The notes: a model not told the origin generated them from the letters alone. A stretch of 64,000 nucleotides of DNA from Hypsibius dujardini (GCA_001579985.1 LRSR01004095.1:25408-89407); one strand, 5' to 3'. Counted from the first letter of the stretch, positions 33,443 to 46,390 are shown. Translations and numbers: made by a program.

Positions 33443-36400
33443 ATGAGTCCCATAGCAGGAGCCGTCCTGATCTCCTGCTTCTTGTTGGGGGCTGGACTCG
33501 TACCCGATCTACTGCAACCAGTTTCCGCTGCTGTCCCAGCAACCTACGACTTCTCTCCTTACCCGGAATGCGCGAAGAACGAGAGTTTGGAGAAGAAGAA
33601 TGTCCCTAAGCTGGCATCTCAGTTTACCATCAAAGTCGAGGGCAAAACCACCGACAAAGACAACAAATTTGAATTTTTCGACTCCGAAGGCTACTATGAG
33701 GCGGAAGGACAGCGTGGTGCTACCATCCTCTATCAAGATGGAAAAAAGACGACTTATCTGTACGACTTTATTACCGGAAAAGCTTACGATATCAGCTGTA
33801 AGTACTCTTTGTGGTAGATTGATTGATTGCATGATTCCGCCATCCGCACATTCCGATAACTGAGTGAGAGAAAGGTATCTTATTGGCGGTTCCCGGATCA
33901 GCCTTGGGCTAATAGACCGACCGCCGAAACTATCAAACACAGTTCGCATCGACCTCATTTGCATCCTCTTGCGTTGATGATGGTTTCAGTTTAATACGTC
34001 ATATATGTGTGAACCTGTTAGTCCGTTGGAATTGAGTGTATATGCGTTGTTATTGTTATTAGATCAAACGTGTCAGCAGCAACGTCTTTACCCGAGCGGC
34101 TGCAACGCATACGCCATCTTCATCGCGGAGCTGGCTGGCCATTCCACCGCTGTCGCGGACCAATGCCAATTCGTCGGTGGTCCGGTCAACTATTTGGGTG
34201 ACAAGGAGACTATCCGGACGATTCCCGTGCGAGAATGGAGCCAGTGTGTGTACGACCATAAGACGAGAACGCTCTCCATCAGTCGCTACTACTACAACAA
34301 AGACAATGTCACCACACCCTTCGGCAGCGCGAACACGCCGATTCGGTTTGAGAATGTCGTTATCAACGGCAGTAGCGGTAAGTGTTTTTTCTTATGTTCC
34401 CCAGTCGACTAAGCAGTTTAACGTTGTACAAGCCTTAATCTCTATGCTTCTTTTGCAGCTGATCAAAACAAGACTTTCACTTACGACTTCACTTATTATG
34501 TCCCCACAGTGGAAGATGAGGCGGTCTTTCTGGTACATAATTTTAACTGTCTGTTTTAATTTTTCCCTATAGTCTGAGCAAATCGACCGATATTTACAAT
34601 AAGACTTGGAAAGTAATAGTAAACTAGATAGACACAGGCAGTGGGACAGTAAAAAATGAATGGTTTATCACCAAGTAGTTACCATTTATTTAAAACTCTT
34701 TTTGATAGCCGGAATCTGGAACGTTTTGTCCGAATTGGACGAGAGAGGTCAAGGCAATGCCGAAACTGGCGGACCAATTTACCCTCAGTTTACTCACCGT
34801 CGCTCAAAGTGCCAAGGAAGTGCATAGTCTTCGGGTACGTTTTGTCGCTAGTTAAGCATAACAGTTTAATTTGTGAAAAATATCCAGGGTATGGTTGCAA
34901 TAAGCCGCGTTGCAATCCTTTATTCAGATGAATTTCGACTACAAGAAGCAGCTGGTGACATTCATCACGGACTCTCAGTCGGCCACGCGCTTTCCGGTGA
35001 CGGGCAACAAGAGCAGAAGCGTCTACCGCAGCGTGCACGACTACAAGAGCGGTCTGGCATTCACCTCGCCATTTGAGCCCTTTTCAATCAGCCGGAAGAG
35101 TTGCAACATCACCATCATTGACGGCAGCACAATGGACAGTCGCACAAGCACTACCAGCAACACCAGTGCGATCCACATTCGTCATGCCAATGGACTGTTC
35201 GGCCTTAACACCGATGGCTGGGTCTACATCGGGCAGAAGGAGTTCAAGGATACTGATTGTGACGTCTGGGCATGCCTGCAGCCCAATGTCAGCGGCAAGT
35301 CAATCCTCGTGGAAGCCTATTGGATGCAGGTAAGCAAATATACAAACAATTCGTTGGATTGGCCGACAGACAGACAGACAGATTTATAGAAAGACAGAGA
35401 GACTAGACACAGACAGACAAAAAGGTAAACAAACAAACAATCTAAACAAAAGTACAGAACGGGACAGAACGTGATGGAAAGGCAGACATATCGGTGGATA
35501 ATTGAAAGAGTGTAATTTATTCTCTGGGGTCCACTCACTTAGGGAAAATGGACGTCAAATGGAGAGCCTGTTCTATACGGCATGATTCAGTACGAGTCAA
35601 ATCTGACCAACAAGAAGGAAAACGAGACCTACACGACCGTCGTCAGCGATTATACCAGTGTGCCGATGCCGCAGCGAGTTTTTGAAGTGGATTCCTGTCT
35701 GAGGACGAGTCATCCCATAGTGTTGACATTTTCGCTGCGCGTGCCGGATGCCTCGAATGCCACCACGCGAAGTGTCGCCTTCACAGGGGCTCTTCGCGAA
35801 GCCCTGTCTTTGGAGATGGCCATTTCCCCGCTGCGGTTGCCCGATTTTACGATCCGCAAGCCGAGCGATTCGCAGCAGCAGCTTCAGGTCTATGTGACCA
35901 TCCTGGAGTGGGTCAACGTGACGGCTAGGGCGCTTCCCGCTTCCGTCGCTCAGAAGGACTCTCGAGAGGCTGTCGATGCTTTGCTCAAGAAGGTGGCTGC
36001 TAATGATTTGGATCTCAAGATCAACTTCAACGGTCAAAATCAGGTTCGTTCTCAGTATCTTCTTCCGTATCTGTTTGTGTGGCCCTTTCGGCCGATCGGT
36101 CTGTGTCTGTTCAATCCGTGTACGTTTAGCTCGGTTACCGTGGGTAATCGTCCTCAGACAAAGTTTGTGTCTGTTCCAGACTGTGACTATCCTGAAGAAC
36201 AGTACCACTGGAGGAGCCGATGTAACGAAACCAACCGTTGTACCTGGTCCGACCTCAACGACACCATCCCATTCTGATGCGGGCTCAACTGTAGCTCCTG
36301 CCGGTTCGCCAGCTGCTGCGGCTGCTGCTGCCGCTCCCGCAGCTGTGCAAGATTCCGGCTACACCGGTGGATCAATGGCCGGCTTAGCGATCGCAATGAT

Positions 36401-36485
36401 CCTGATTGGCGGAGTCGCGGGATTGGTGGCCGGGTTCCTCCTGTGGAAGCGGAACACCGGGATTGCCTATCAGGTCTACGATTGA
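33443..36485 (+). CDS. Type I membrane glycoprotein with two LolA-like repeats
   Basis: Exons 33443-33797, 34063-34377, 34459-34532, 34709-34834, 34928-35329, 35543-36043 and 36180-36485 give 692 residues with consistent phases. An N-terminal signal peptide (hydrophobic 5-30) is followed by two similar units, each beginning P-K-L-A-[SD]-Q-F-T. The first contains EGYYEAEGQRG and TTYLYDFITGKAYDI; the second contains MNFDYKKQL and the sequence GWVYIG. The pattern matches uncharacterised metazoan proteins with LolA-like lipid-binding folds, known to me from nematodes and molluscs. Several N-x-[ST] sites support glycosylation. Near the C terminus come a Thr/Ala-rich stalk, one membrane helix (GLAIAMILIGGVAGLVAGFL) and a 14-residue tail ending YQVYD. 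The tail contains YQVY, which resembles but does not fit the Y-x-x-hydrophobic sorting signal. Function is unknown and the domain name is from pattern memory. A LAMP-like protein was considered and rejected for lack of its Cys spacing. Confidence 0.6.
35363..35420 (+). repeat. CAGA tract, LolA-like gene intron 5
   Basis: Short gacagaca repeats start 34 bases after the donor and decay into agacaaac words. Confidence 0.75.
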
Positions 36486-37209
36486 CGTTCACTTGACGAG
36501 GATATGAGTGCATAGCCTCTCATGAAGATGCAGAGATAATTTCGTGATTACACAAGTTATTTTTTATCAGTTAGAGAGGGTGCGAGGCACTAGAGTACCT
36601 CCACCTCAGCACTTTTTTGATTCCTTTCAGCTTTAAGATTCTATATATATATATATCGTGGGCAGCTTTTGAGTCTCTTTCCACGTTTTATCCGGTTGGG
36701 GGCGAATCTTTTTGCAGATCTGTTTGGCGTTGAATCTAATTGCGTGTTTTTATTCTCTTCATTAGTTTGTGTGCTGTCTCTGCTCCTTACTTAAAACTAG
36801 TGCGGCTTTCGTGTCCAGATGTAACAATGCAATACTTTTGTTTTGTTTTTTTCGTTGAAGCTTGTAAAGAATTGAAACTAAAGAACATGAGCGAATCCGT
36901 ACTCCAATTTGGGAAGGGCCAACAAGAGCACCGTGTAAAAGGAGAAAACAAAAACTCCCTGTCGAGAGTCACTCGCTGCTCACATACGAAGAACGGCGAT
37001 TCAGCCAGTCCAATCAAACAGTTAATTAACTAAGCTGCTAGTTAATGAAACTAGAAAAAAACGAGAAATAGTCAAAAGATTCGTCATGATAACTGATCGT
37101 GACCTGAAGAGGAGAGAGAGCAGTTCCAGGCTGTGGCTGCCGAAAGAGAAGGCGCATACAGTTACACCCGTCAGATCTGCGCGAGCCCATGGATACGTAG
37201 AACGCCTCT
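36486..37209. other. Convergent 3' ends
   Basis: This stretch lies between the plus-strand LolA-like gene and the minus-strand SSBP gene, so it should hold both 3'UTRs. A TTTATT at 36748-36753 is a possible minus-strand poly(A) signal. No further gene is supported. Confidence 0.45.
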
Positions 37210-40200
37210 TCAATCCTGGGAGGCATTCGAAGCTGCCGAAGCGGCATTGGCTGCAGAGTACTGTAGCGCGGAATACTCGTCGTTGTCCATCGACTGACCG
37301 AGACTATTTTGATTTTGACCGGCGCCGGAGACGCTGGAATTGCTGCCGTTTACGCTGGGCGAATGCTTTAATTCCATTGATCCATCACCTGCAAAAGAAA
37401 GGATTTCAAACTTGCTATGGTCAGATTGCTTCCAGAATACCATCGGACATTCTGACACACAAGTAGCAAAGATGTACAGGGATACAAATGAGCAGGAGAA
37501 GAAAAGGCCGAAAAGCAGTAGAGCAAGTATGCAGTCAACAGATGGCACCACAGAGCACCCATGAAAAGAACAAGAGGCAAAAAAGGTACCATTGAGGGTG
37601 GGTTGTTGGTTCATGTCGGCAGAACCCAGAGACTGCTGTTGCTGCTGCATGGATCCGTCATTGATCGCATTGCCATAGCGATCCGCGACTTTCATCATGC
37701 CATAAATATTATCGGATCCACCGGACAATACTGACTCTATCGTTCCACCGGAAGAGAAGAGAGAAAGAAGAGCGTAAAGGGGGTGCGAAATTAATCCCAA
37801 GAAATCTCTCCTTCACCTCACTCATTCAGATTCAGAGGACGGTAGCAGTGTGCAGAGGTGTCTACAGTACCGTACGGTATCTATAAAAAGCCTTACCCTG
37901 GGAAGGACTTTGCATATGCGGGGGAGGGCCCATCTGCAAAAAGGCAAAGCAACTTGACAACTGCGAAAGAATACAATGTAGAAAGCTCGGTACGTTCAAA
38001 CGTAAACCGGTCGGTTATACCATCATGTAAGAGCCGTTTGGCGGAGATGGTGGCGAGTAATGACCCATTGATCCCTGATGCCATGGTCGTTGATGCTGGT
38101 GCATAGGCGACCTACAGTACAGGTACAAGATAAATGAGCAAACCAATCCGCAGGACATTACGCACACAACCAACTGTCATACATTCCCATTCCGCCGCCC
38201 GGATTGGAAGGTGACCCACCGGGACCCAGCCCGGGGTTGTGCATCCGTTGAGGAGGGCCATAGCCACCGGGCGGCATCGGTGAAGGCGGCATCCCAGGCA
38301 CTCCACCTCGACTCATCCCTCCGCCCGGACTCCGGCCGATCATCATACCCTGCGGTGGACCGTCAGACATCATCATCGATCCCGGTGGTCCTCCCTGCAT
38401 AAAATCCGACAGCTCAAGTGAAGGTCTCTTCATTCGAACAACCGGTTTATTTGTCTCGCTTGACTGCCTTATGATCGGGATGTTCTTTCTTACCGGGAAA
38501 TCCATTTGTTGCTGACCGGGATGATTCATCCTTGCACCTGGCGATGTGCGATTGGAATTGGGGCCTCCATAGCGCGGACCAAAGGGACTACCGCCGCCCG
38601 GCTGCATCATCATTCCCATTCCGGGATGGGAGTTGGGGCCCATAGGACCGTTTTGCATATGGCCACCGGGTGTGGGGGGGCCTTGCGGCGGCTGACCGTG
38701 CTGAAGCTGACTCGGATGATGCTGGAGGTTGGAAGGTGGTGGGCCACCGGCCATATGCATCATCCCGCCGTGTGGCATCATTTGATTGGGAGGTCTAATA
38801 TGCGATCCCTGTCCAAAAAGAAAACACGGGATTGCCATATGTTTTGAGGTAAAATAATAATAGTAACATTAGATATACCTGAAAAAATCCCGGCGGCATG
38901 CTCCCGTCCGGTCCGGGGCCTCCAAGTTGGTGGCCTAACGACGGACTGGGCGGCGGAATCGGACCGTCTCCCATATTCTAAAGACCACCAGCAAACATTG
39001 TCTTTAAAGATTGGGAAGGTAAAGCAACAGAGCAAACAACGACTGACATGTTGGAGATGTGGTGGACCCTGACCGGGTGGGAAGCCCATTCCGTTCATGT
39101 TGGGCGATAACGGATGCCCGGCAGCCGCTGCAATATTTGTCTACAACATTACACGACAGGTCAAGCGTCATATCAACGAGGCAAAACTATATCATATACT
39201 CTACATACGTAGTCGTGAAAGGACGAAGCCTCCTTGGAATGGGGATGCGATTCGCGCCGTTCGGGAGCCGCACAATACAAATCCCAGAAGACGCTGGACA
39301 ACGGAGACAAGGAAAGAGGACACTCTTTACTCACTAAATCTCACTTAGGATGGATAAGGAGTGAGTGTTAACTCACCACCACCAAGAGTGCAGGAATCCC
39401 GGTGCTTCATTCGGTGAGATTTGTCCTCGATTCCAATTGATCTGAAGCAACAAAAGACAGTGAAGGTAAGCATCGGACTCTTCCGTGACGACCAGCACCG
39501 ATAACCACGAAGGCTAACATAATGCATAGTGGACAGTGGACACACAAGTCGGCAAAGTACGATACACATATCTATCTTTCCCAAGGAATCAGGGCCTAAA
39601 ATAGTGTCTATTAACAGACAAAATGCATACTTTTAAAAAAAATGTGCATCTTTATTTTCCAAAATATCGACGATTAAAAAAGTTCAAATCCGAAGAGATT
39701 TTCGATCACCCCCTCGATATTAGGGGACTTTTGCGCCAGGGGGGAGGGGCGGGTCTTTAACGGGCGAGGGCGACAAATAGAAAGCACTTTTCTGCTTACT
39801 GATGCGCACACAAAGCTGGAATAACGCGAAACACGTGCGGGGAAAGCATCTAATTATCCTAATTATTTATATTCCTAATTTTTAATGATGATAATTCGTA
39901 AGAATAACTCGTGAAGAGTTGACGAAATTATTGAAATTAACCTCTGGGGGCGGGGCGCGGGTTGTAGATCATTAGTTTTTTGCTATTTTAGGCCCTGCAA
40001 GGAACCATTTGTCATTTGGCACTTGCAGTTTACCTCAGTGAGGAAGGTGTCTGCGGCATTCTTCGCTCCCATATGATGAAGATATTCATAGACGTAGACA
40101 ATGAGTCTGTGGAAAAAGAAAGAAACGTTAAGTAAAACTCTCATGGACAGGCAGATGACAAGCCAAAAATGGCTTTACTTACTTTTCTTTAGCTTGTGCA

Positions 40201-40238
40201 TCCGACGGAATGGCTACCGCCTGCTTTCTCGGATACAT
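37210..40238 (-). CDS. Single-stranded DNA-binding protein (SSBP/Ssdp), LDB complex cofactor
   Basis: Exons in transcript order: 40238-40183, 40106-40034, 39441-39377, 39293-39209, 39140-39048, 38977-38879, 38808-38494, 38394-38168, 38111-38021, 37933-37897, 37736-37590 and 37388-37210, giving 488 residues. The N terminus holds the LisH/LUFS region: [39 protein letters not shown] and [13 protein letters not shown] are near-identical to vertebrate SSBP2-4. A long Gly/Pro/Met-rich region follows, then SDNIYGMM and a Ser/Asn/Ala-rich end. The protein stabilises LDB1/Chip and supports LIM-homeodomain and Wnt enhanceosome transcription in the nucleus. The end of exon 8 is uncertain by 3 bases (38168 or 38171). 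The 99-base intron between exons 7 and 8 is in frame and stop-free. The start fits the short M-Y-x-K leader of the family. Confidence 0.93.
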
Positions 40239-42213
40239 TCTTCAACAAGGAACAGCAGTGTGCCTATTCGCAACGGAAACTGAAATAACAGTAACGCACA
40301 TAGAGGACTGCGACCGCCTCTGAATGAATGATTGATTGATGTTACAGAAAAATCGTAAATCATGGTAATTGTTGGACGCTCGGCTACACTTGCATACCTG
40401 GATCACCGGCTGTTTGGCTTCTGGTTATTGATGGTGGTCTCAGTTCAATTGTATATATAAACAACGGGCAATATGTAATGTACAGTAATAACGTTCATTC
40501 AAACTGCTCCCAATGATTCTTCCAACAATAATACCGGTGCATAAATATTAACATGCCAATTATAAAAGTAGCGGACAAGTCCAAGGTTAACTTAACAGCT
40601 ATGGCCAATTGCCACGTAATACACTAGACAAATCAACGAAACCAATCCAAACCGCTAACAACAACAGCCCATTGTGGATGACGATTTGTAAACTTCACAC
40701 AATATAGCCGCAGAGAAGATAAAGCGAAAGAGAGAGTATGTACACTCTCAACATATGAAAAAGAGGACGGACTAAATTCGCACAGCGGCGGCAAGCCAGT
40801 CGGAGGAAGAAGGAAGTATGGAAGGAAAGATGAGGATGACGGTGATCCTGGCTGGTAGGATTTTCTGGAGCAGGACTCGCTCTCACTCACACAGTAACAT
40901 CAACAACACTACCGACTGAGAAGAGGAAGAGAAGAGAAGAGAAGAGAAGAGAGAGGATAGCATCCGAAATGAGTCTGGAGTGAGAGGAGAGAAAAAGGCC
41001 TCCTGCCAAAGGAGACCGAGCAGCACAGCAATCCCCTATCGATCTGATTTGGCTGCTTGCTCGCTTTCTCTCTCACATTCTCACCGCGACGTTTTGCTGC
41101 AACTCGAGTCGAAGCTGCAACAACAACTCCAAGTCGTCCCCGTTTGGGATTCGACTCGAGTCATCATTAATAAGTCGCGGAATCTCTTTCAAACAAAAAT
41201 GTACTGCACAATTGCAAAGATACTCGTAACGTAATAATACTGCACTGCAACATTAAGCAGATAACTGGTCAGTTACAAAGGATATAATCCCTAGATCTAG
41301 TTAGTTAGTCCAGCTAGTGTTACTCAGTGAGCAGAACAATAACACAAGCTGATACGCGTAGGTTCTTCTCCATCACGAGGTCTGGACATCAGGATGATTG
41401 ACCGAATGATCTGAGAGACCGAGCAAACTGTATTTTTCTATAGTTTTCTCCACGATCCGTAGTCCTGGTCGACTCATCTACACGTCCATGCTAAGAGAAA
41501 ATCTACTTAACCACACGTCACATACACACTAGGTTAATATGAGATTGAAGACCTGGTTCTCGGTCCATCTCGAGGTCGCTAATAATCGGCAGTCGTCGGA
41601 ACCCTTTAAAACCCGCATGGGCATTCACTCGATGTGATTGTGGGAGCAATTGTTCAGGATCTGGTGCTGTGTGTGATGTGGCTCTCACGCACACGACGAG
41701 CCTGGATATCACCCCTCAATTGACCAATTTAGCCGGCGACATGATGATTCAGATAAGCTAATGCTTTATTTTGTGCGAAAAGTATATTATTAGCGACTTC
41801 TCCTATTGGAATTAAGCGAGAAATGGGCTCATTCATAGCTCGCTGGCAGCCTTCTACCTTCCTTCGATACATGTACAATGCATGATGATGATCTCGATCT
41901 ATTAGAAATGGAAAACCGGTCTTGAAACGACCGACATGCCGCCTGCCTGGGTCTTCCGGTCTGCGAGACGTATTCTTCTGTCTTATGTCACCCGTAGTAT
42001 GCTGTGGTGTTTGCGATCGCACCGATATACTGCTACATTTAGTGCACTGCAGATTTTCATCTAACGTCAACAACAATAACGGCGAGGTCTACATCCAAAG
42101 CGGCGATATGTCGCACAGCGGGCTAAGGCAGCAGGCCACATTTCCGGCGATTTTAGGCGGTTTATGCACGATTATCAAAGGATCAACTTTATCGTTTTAA
42201 TATTGCCAAAAGA
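40239..42213. other. Divergent upstream region of SSBP and the LAPTM-like gene
   Basis: This presumably contains two promoters firing in opposite directions. Purine/pyrimidine-skewed tracts occur at 40.7-41.1 kb. The open frame at 41729-42076 (minus strand, 115 codons) has no recognised motif. I see no other gene. Confidence 0.45.
40918..40953 (+). repeat. GAGAA pentanucleotide tract
   Basis: About seven gaagag units lie in the presumed SSBP promoter or leader; read on the minus strand it is a CTCTT tract. Confidence 0.85.
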
Positions 42214-43064
42214 ATGTTGCAGTCCTGCGGTTGTTTTTCGCTTGGCACCGGCTGTATCTGTGTCGCCATTTATCATTTTGTAAGCACATTGACCGTCGTT
42301 GAAGAACTCTTGATTTTTATTACAAATATTTTCATGTGGCAGTTTGATCATCTCAGCTGATTGATTGTTCTTTCAGATTGTCGCCGTTGTTGTTGCTTCC
42401 TACACTGTGTTCGGCCTGAGTTCTGGCACCCTTGCTCCCAGTTACAAGCCCATCGAAGTAGTACTTGCGACTGTGATTGCAGTGGCCGCAGTGCTACTTC
42501 TTATAGGTGTGCACCGGGTGAGAAGCCTTATATACACGATATTTCCCTTGAAACTACAGTACAACTGGAATGATTTTGTTAGAGGAGCCGGCCACTTGTC
42601 TTAACATGGTACATCTTCACGGTCATCCGACTAATCACTCAGGTTGGACTGCTCATCTACATCATTGTGCTTCATTCGAATATGACCAAGTCCATCGTGT
42701 CCATTGCTGATGAAAGGGTATATGAAGTCGGGAAAGCATTACTTTACCTGAAGAAAAATAACTGCTAAAGAAATATGGCTTGCAGGCACTAAAAGCATAC
42801 CGAGGACTGAATGCTATTTTCATTGGCCTCATCGTTGCCTTCGTTGTGGACCTACTCTTTAATGTCAGTTTGGCTGTTTGCTTAATTATTTATTGTTTTG
42901 ACTCACGCTGGTTCCTGTTTTTTTACTCTTCTCTGCAGCTGGTATGTCTGGAAACGGCGCGAAGTTATCGCGCTCAGTTGGGTCTTCCGCCGCGGTATGA
43001 AGTGGGTCTTCAAGTCTACGAGGCGGCTCATGCCGACGAGAAATCGGAAAACGATTATGTATAA
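42214..43064 (+). CDS. Small four-helix membrane protein, LAPTM-like
   Basis: Exons 42214-42279, 42377-42517, 42643-42717, 42786-42863 and 42939-43064 give 161 residues. It begins MLQSCGCFSLGTG, resembling the Cys-rich CCGCF-x-x-x-TG opening of lysosome-associated LAPTM4/5 proteins and of small arthropod four-helix relatives. Hydrophobic segments fall at about 14-40, 52-70, 72-82 and 100-119. The C-terminal tail has a PPRY motif (137-140), the PPxY form bound by Nedd4-type ubiquitin ligases, which LAPTM tails also carry. All introns are phase 0. The likely location is endosome or lysosome membrane, by analogy only. The last exon has a second open frame, but it cannot be joined in phase with the preceding exon. 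The family call is tentative. Confidence 0.55.
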
Positions 43065-44663
43065 TCAGTGCGCGCCGTGGAAGCGAACGGAAACTGGGCT
43101 TCCTTTACCCTCCTCCGTATTCATCTCCTTCAGTATAATTATTCGCGGACCTTTATCACTTTTGTCCGCATCTTCTTTCGAGTCACTGGAATTCCTATGT
43201 GTACAGTACTGTGTACTGTGGCGCCACCTCAGACAACGAAGCGTCATTCGCAGAGAGCCTTGACGAATAAAAAAGACAACCTAGAGACTGGGCGGATTGC
43301 TTTGCAAGGAGGAGAGTAGAGTGTGGGCCGTTTTTGCGGTTTCCCAGCCTGGCATGTCAGGATAATCGATGAAATCGCACCAGTCCTAGTGAATGAATAA
43401 CTTACTTATCCCCTTCTTCGTCCGTCCATATATGTATATATATATATATCAACGCATGCTTGCTTCGTCCGCTTCACTCCCTCCCCATTCAATTTATCCG
43501 TCACTTCCCCATGCCACGCAAGCAGCCCAACGTGGAGGAGGGTTAGACAGGATAAGGCTACAGCCTACAACAGTACGATAGAGGAGAACCCCGGTTACGT
43601 CCGGTGGAACATTCAGCCTTGTCAAGTATGTGTGTGTGTATCTATCCTCGCTGCACCACTGCACCCATGTCCAGGGAGGGAGAGAGAGAGAAAGAGAAAA
43701 AGGGGAAGAGAGCAGCAGGGTAAACGCATGCGAACCCTCTTTCTCCCCTCTCCTCTCCCATCCTAGGCGCAACACACGAGTGTTCCTTTGCACAACAAAA
43801 TCCCGTCTCATCTGTCGCAGATACGGCACACCAGCCACCTAGCTAGCTCGCGCACACACTCGCCCTGACAGACATTTTCCTGGTTTATTGCACCTTAACC
43901 CGTTTTTACGCACTGTCTTCTCTTCGGTCGGCCTCGGTCAGAACTGCTGAGCAAGGCGGGACCTGAGTTATTACTCTTCCGTGACCTTTCCCTTTTTGGC
44001 TCTTGAAATATCAAGTGGGGCTTTGCCTTCGTCTATTAATAGAAAAACCGTTGGGCATATCTTAGTCCGTAAAAAATCAACCATCAAAATTACCGGTAAG
44101 ATAAATGTCTACCACTTTGACAGGACAGAGAGTTCTATGACCATTCTTTACAAACTGAATTTGCAGAACTTTTTGAGAGTTTATGTTGATTAGCTAAATA
44201 AGTATAACTGCAATTGTTTATCTCTCTAATCACGGGGAAAAGACGTGCAACTTCCTGTAAGAACGATTACAACTTGAATGACCTTAAGTGCATAAGTAAA
44301 GCTGGAGTAGGATGAATGTGTCTGACATTAAAACTTTAAGTGAGGTTTAAGGTTGAAATTATCTCAGCAATTATTGTAGTGTGATAGATCAATGCACGAC
44401 TTTTTGCAGATTTCACTACGGAAAGGGAACGGGAAGCCATAGTTCTTATTGATTGATTCGAAGGCTCCTCTCGCTCCGGGAAGGACGACTAATTCGGCTA
44501 GCACGCTCGTCATTTCCTGTATTGGATAACGCGTTTGCAGGGGCGCCCCACCGTCGCGGCGAACCTCAAGCACGAGCTCACCGTCTGTTCCGTTTTCTTC
44601 TGCTCTGCACCGCTCAAGTCTTCAGCGCGTCGGGGTGTTTTTTCGCTCATCTCAGTTTAAGGA
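43065..44663. other. Intergenic region between the LAPTM-like gene and Rab3
   Basis: AATAAA at 43266-43271, about 200 bases past the upstream stop, is the likely end of the LAPTM-like transcript. The rest holds short purine tracts (43.68-43.74 kb) and the Rab3 leader. I see no gene. Confidence 0.5.
43266..43271 (+). terminator. Poly(A) signal of the LAPTM-like gene
   Basis: This exact AATAAA sits in the expected orientation and distance (202 bases) from the stop codon. Confidence 0.5.
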
Positions 44664-46390
44664 ATGCAGACCAGTATGGGTCAGAATGCGGGGAACGGCA
44701 AGTGGCAGAAGGATGCGGCGGACCAAAATTTCGACTATGTACGTAGCGTGTGAAGCTTTTCGGATTGAGTCTGAATTAAGATGACTAACTAGCAAAAACA
44801 AAACGTTAAGCTATCTTGGACAACCCGAGCAGGATTAAATTTACTTCACATATATATATTTGTAGATGTTCAAGCTCCTCATCATCGGCAACTCTTCCGT
44901 AGGAAAGACGTCTTTCCTTTTTCGCTACGCAGATGACTCCTTCACGTCTGCCTTCGTCTCCACTGTCGGCATCGATTTTAAAGTCAAGACGGTCTATCGG
45001 AATGACAAGCGCGTCAAATTGCAAATCTGGGTACAAAAAAATGTCTTTAACAGCGAATTAATTGAAGTGGATCAATTTCTAGCCGTATCGAAACCACGCC
45101 TAAATTCTATCTAGCTGTAGGATTAATTAATGAATTCCGCAATTTTTTAGCCTAACAGATCTAACAAGAAAAAAACCTCAATTATTGTGACTGCTTTTGC
45201 ATATAAAAATCACGGTTTAAAAGCGCTTAGATGCCCGCTCCTAAGGAAAAGAGCACATGTTTCAACTGATGCGGTAATATTGATTTTCGCTTTTGCTGCT
45301 CTGACACCAATTCAATCGTCACTTCTGGGCCAGCCATGACAGCCTTTTTCTCATCCCTAAAAACGGTTACTCTGTTTGTCGTGGGCGACCCGGAGTGTTG
45401 TCTGGATAATTGTCTAAAGGGTACTTCTGTGAAATTGCAGGACACAGCAGGACAGGAACGTTATCGTACAATCACAACGGCCTACTACCGGGGTGCTATG
45501 GGATTTATCCTGATGTACGACATCACCAACGAGGAGTCCTTCAATTCTGTACAAGATTGGTACGGCATATTTGCAGTTAACTGGGCTAAGGCATGTCGCA
45601 GACAACTAACCAATCAGACAGATGGTCAGGAAGTAGGCACGTAGGCAAACATACAGACCAATCGGTTGACAGAAAGACAGAAAAGAAGACAGACACACAT
45701 ACACATAAACTCACAAGCAAATAGTCAGACAGATAATCAGCCAGCCAGACAGACAGACAGATAGACAATCAGGGAGACAGACAGACAGATAGACAGACAG
45801 ACAGATGGACAATCAGGGAGACAGACGGACAGACAGACAGACAGACAGATGGACAATCAGGGAGACAGACAGACAGATAGACAGATAGAAGACAATCAGA
45901 CAGACAGACAGACAGACAGACAATCAGGGAGACACACAGACAGACCGACAGACAGACCGACAGACAGACAAACAGACAGATTCACAGATAGATGGCCAGA
46001 CAAAGAGCAGAGATCGTATTAATATTTTGTACTGATTTTAGGTGTACGCAAATCAAAACTTATTCTTGGGACAACGCCCAAGTAATTTTAGTCGGCAACA
46101 AATGCGACATGGAAGACGATCGAGTCATTACAACCGATCGCGGGCGGCAATTGGCAGATCAGCTCGGGCTTGAGTTCTTCGAGACGAGTGCCAAAGAGAA
46201 CACCAACGTAAAAGCAGTTTTTGAAAGATTGGTGGATATTATCTGCGACAAGATGGCGGAGTCGGTAGATAGCGACCCTTCAGTTGTGACAGGTGGCGCT
46301 GCCGGAGCGGCTCACAAGGCGGGCGTCCAGAGACTTGGTGCCGGGGACCAGTTTCAGAACAAAGCCAATGGCCAACAGTGTCAGTGTTAG
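44664..46390 (+). CDS. Rab3: Rab3 small GTPase
   Basis: Exons 44664-44738, 44866-45030, 45441-45559 and 46042-46390 give 235 residues. The Rab3 N-terminal signature [12 protein letters not shown] is followed by the P-loop GNSSVGKTS (33-41), the effector region [19 protein letters not shown] (81-86), NKCD (139-142) and ETSAK. The C terminus ends CQC, the C-x-C form that is doubly geranylgeranylated. Rab3 cycles between cytosol and synaptic or secretory vesicles and controls regulated exocytosis. The sequence between exon 2 and exon 4 is almost unchanged from other animals. The upstream ATG at 44664 was taken; a second in-frame ATG 12 bases later is possible. Intron 3 is largely CAGA-repeat DNA. 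Confidence 0.96.
45650..45985 (+). repeat. CAGA tract with a higher-order unit, Rab3 intron 3
   Basis: This is a long degenerate cagacaga array. Within it a longer unit of the form gacaatcagggagacagacag recurs at least four times between about 45768 and 45935, showing tandem amplification on top of the tetranucleotide. Confidence 0.9.

Noticed and set aside
33443-36485. LAMP-family assignment for the membrane protein
   Set aside because: The tail and single helix are suggestive, but the LAMP Cys spacing is absent. The repeated P-K-L-A-x-Q-F-T opening fits LolA-like units better.
42898-43263. Alternative frame WYVWKRREV in the last LAPTM-like exon
   Set aside because: It cannot be joined in phase to the preceding exon. 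The phase-0 frame has a PPRY tail and a proper stop.
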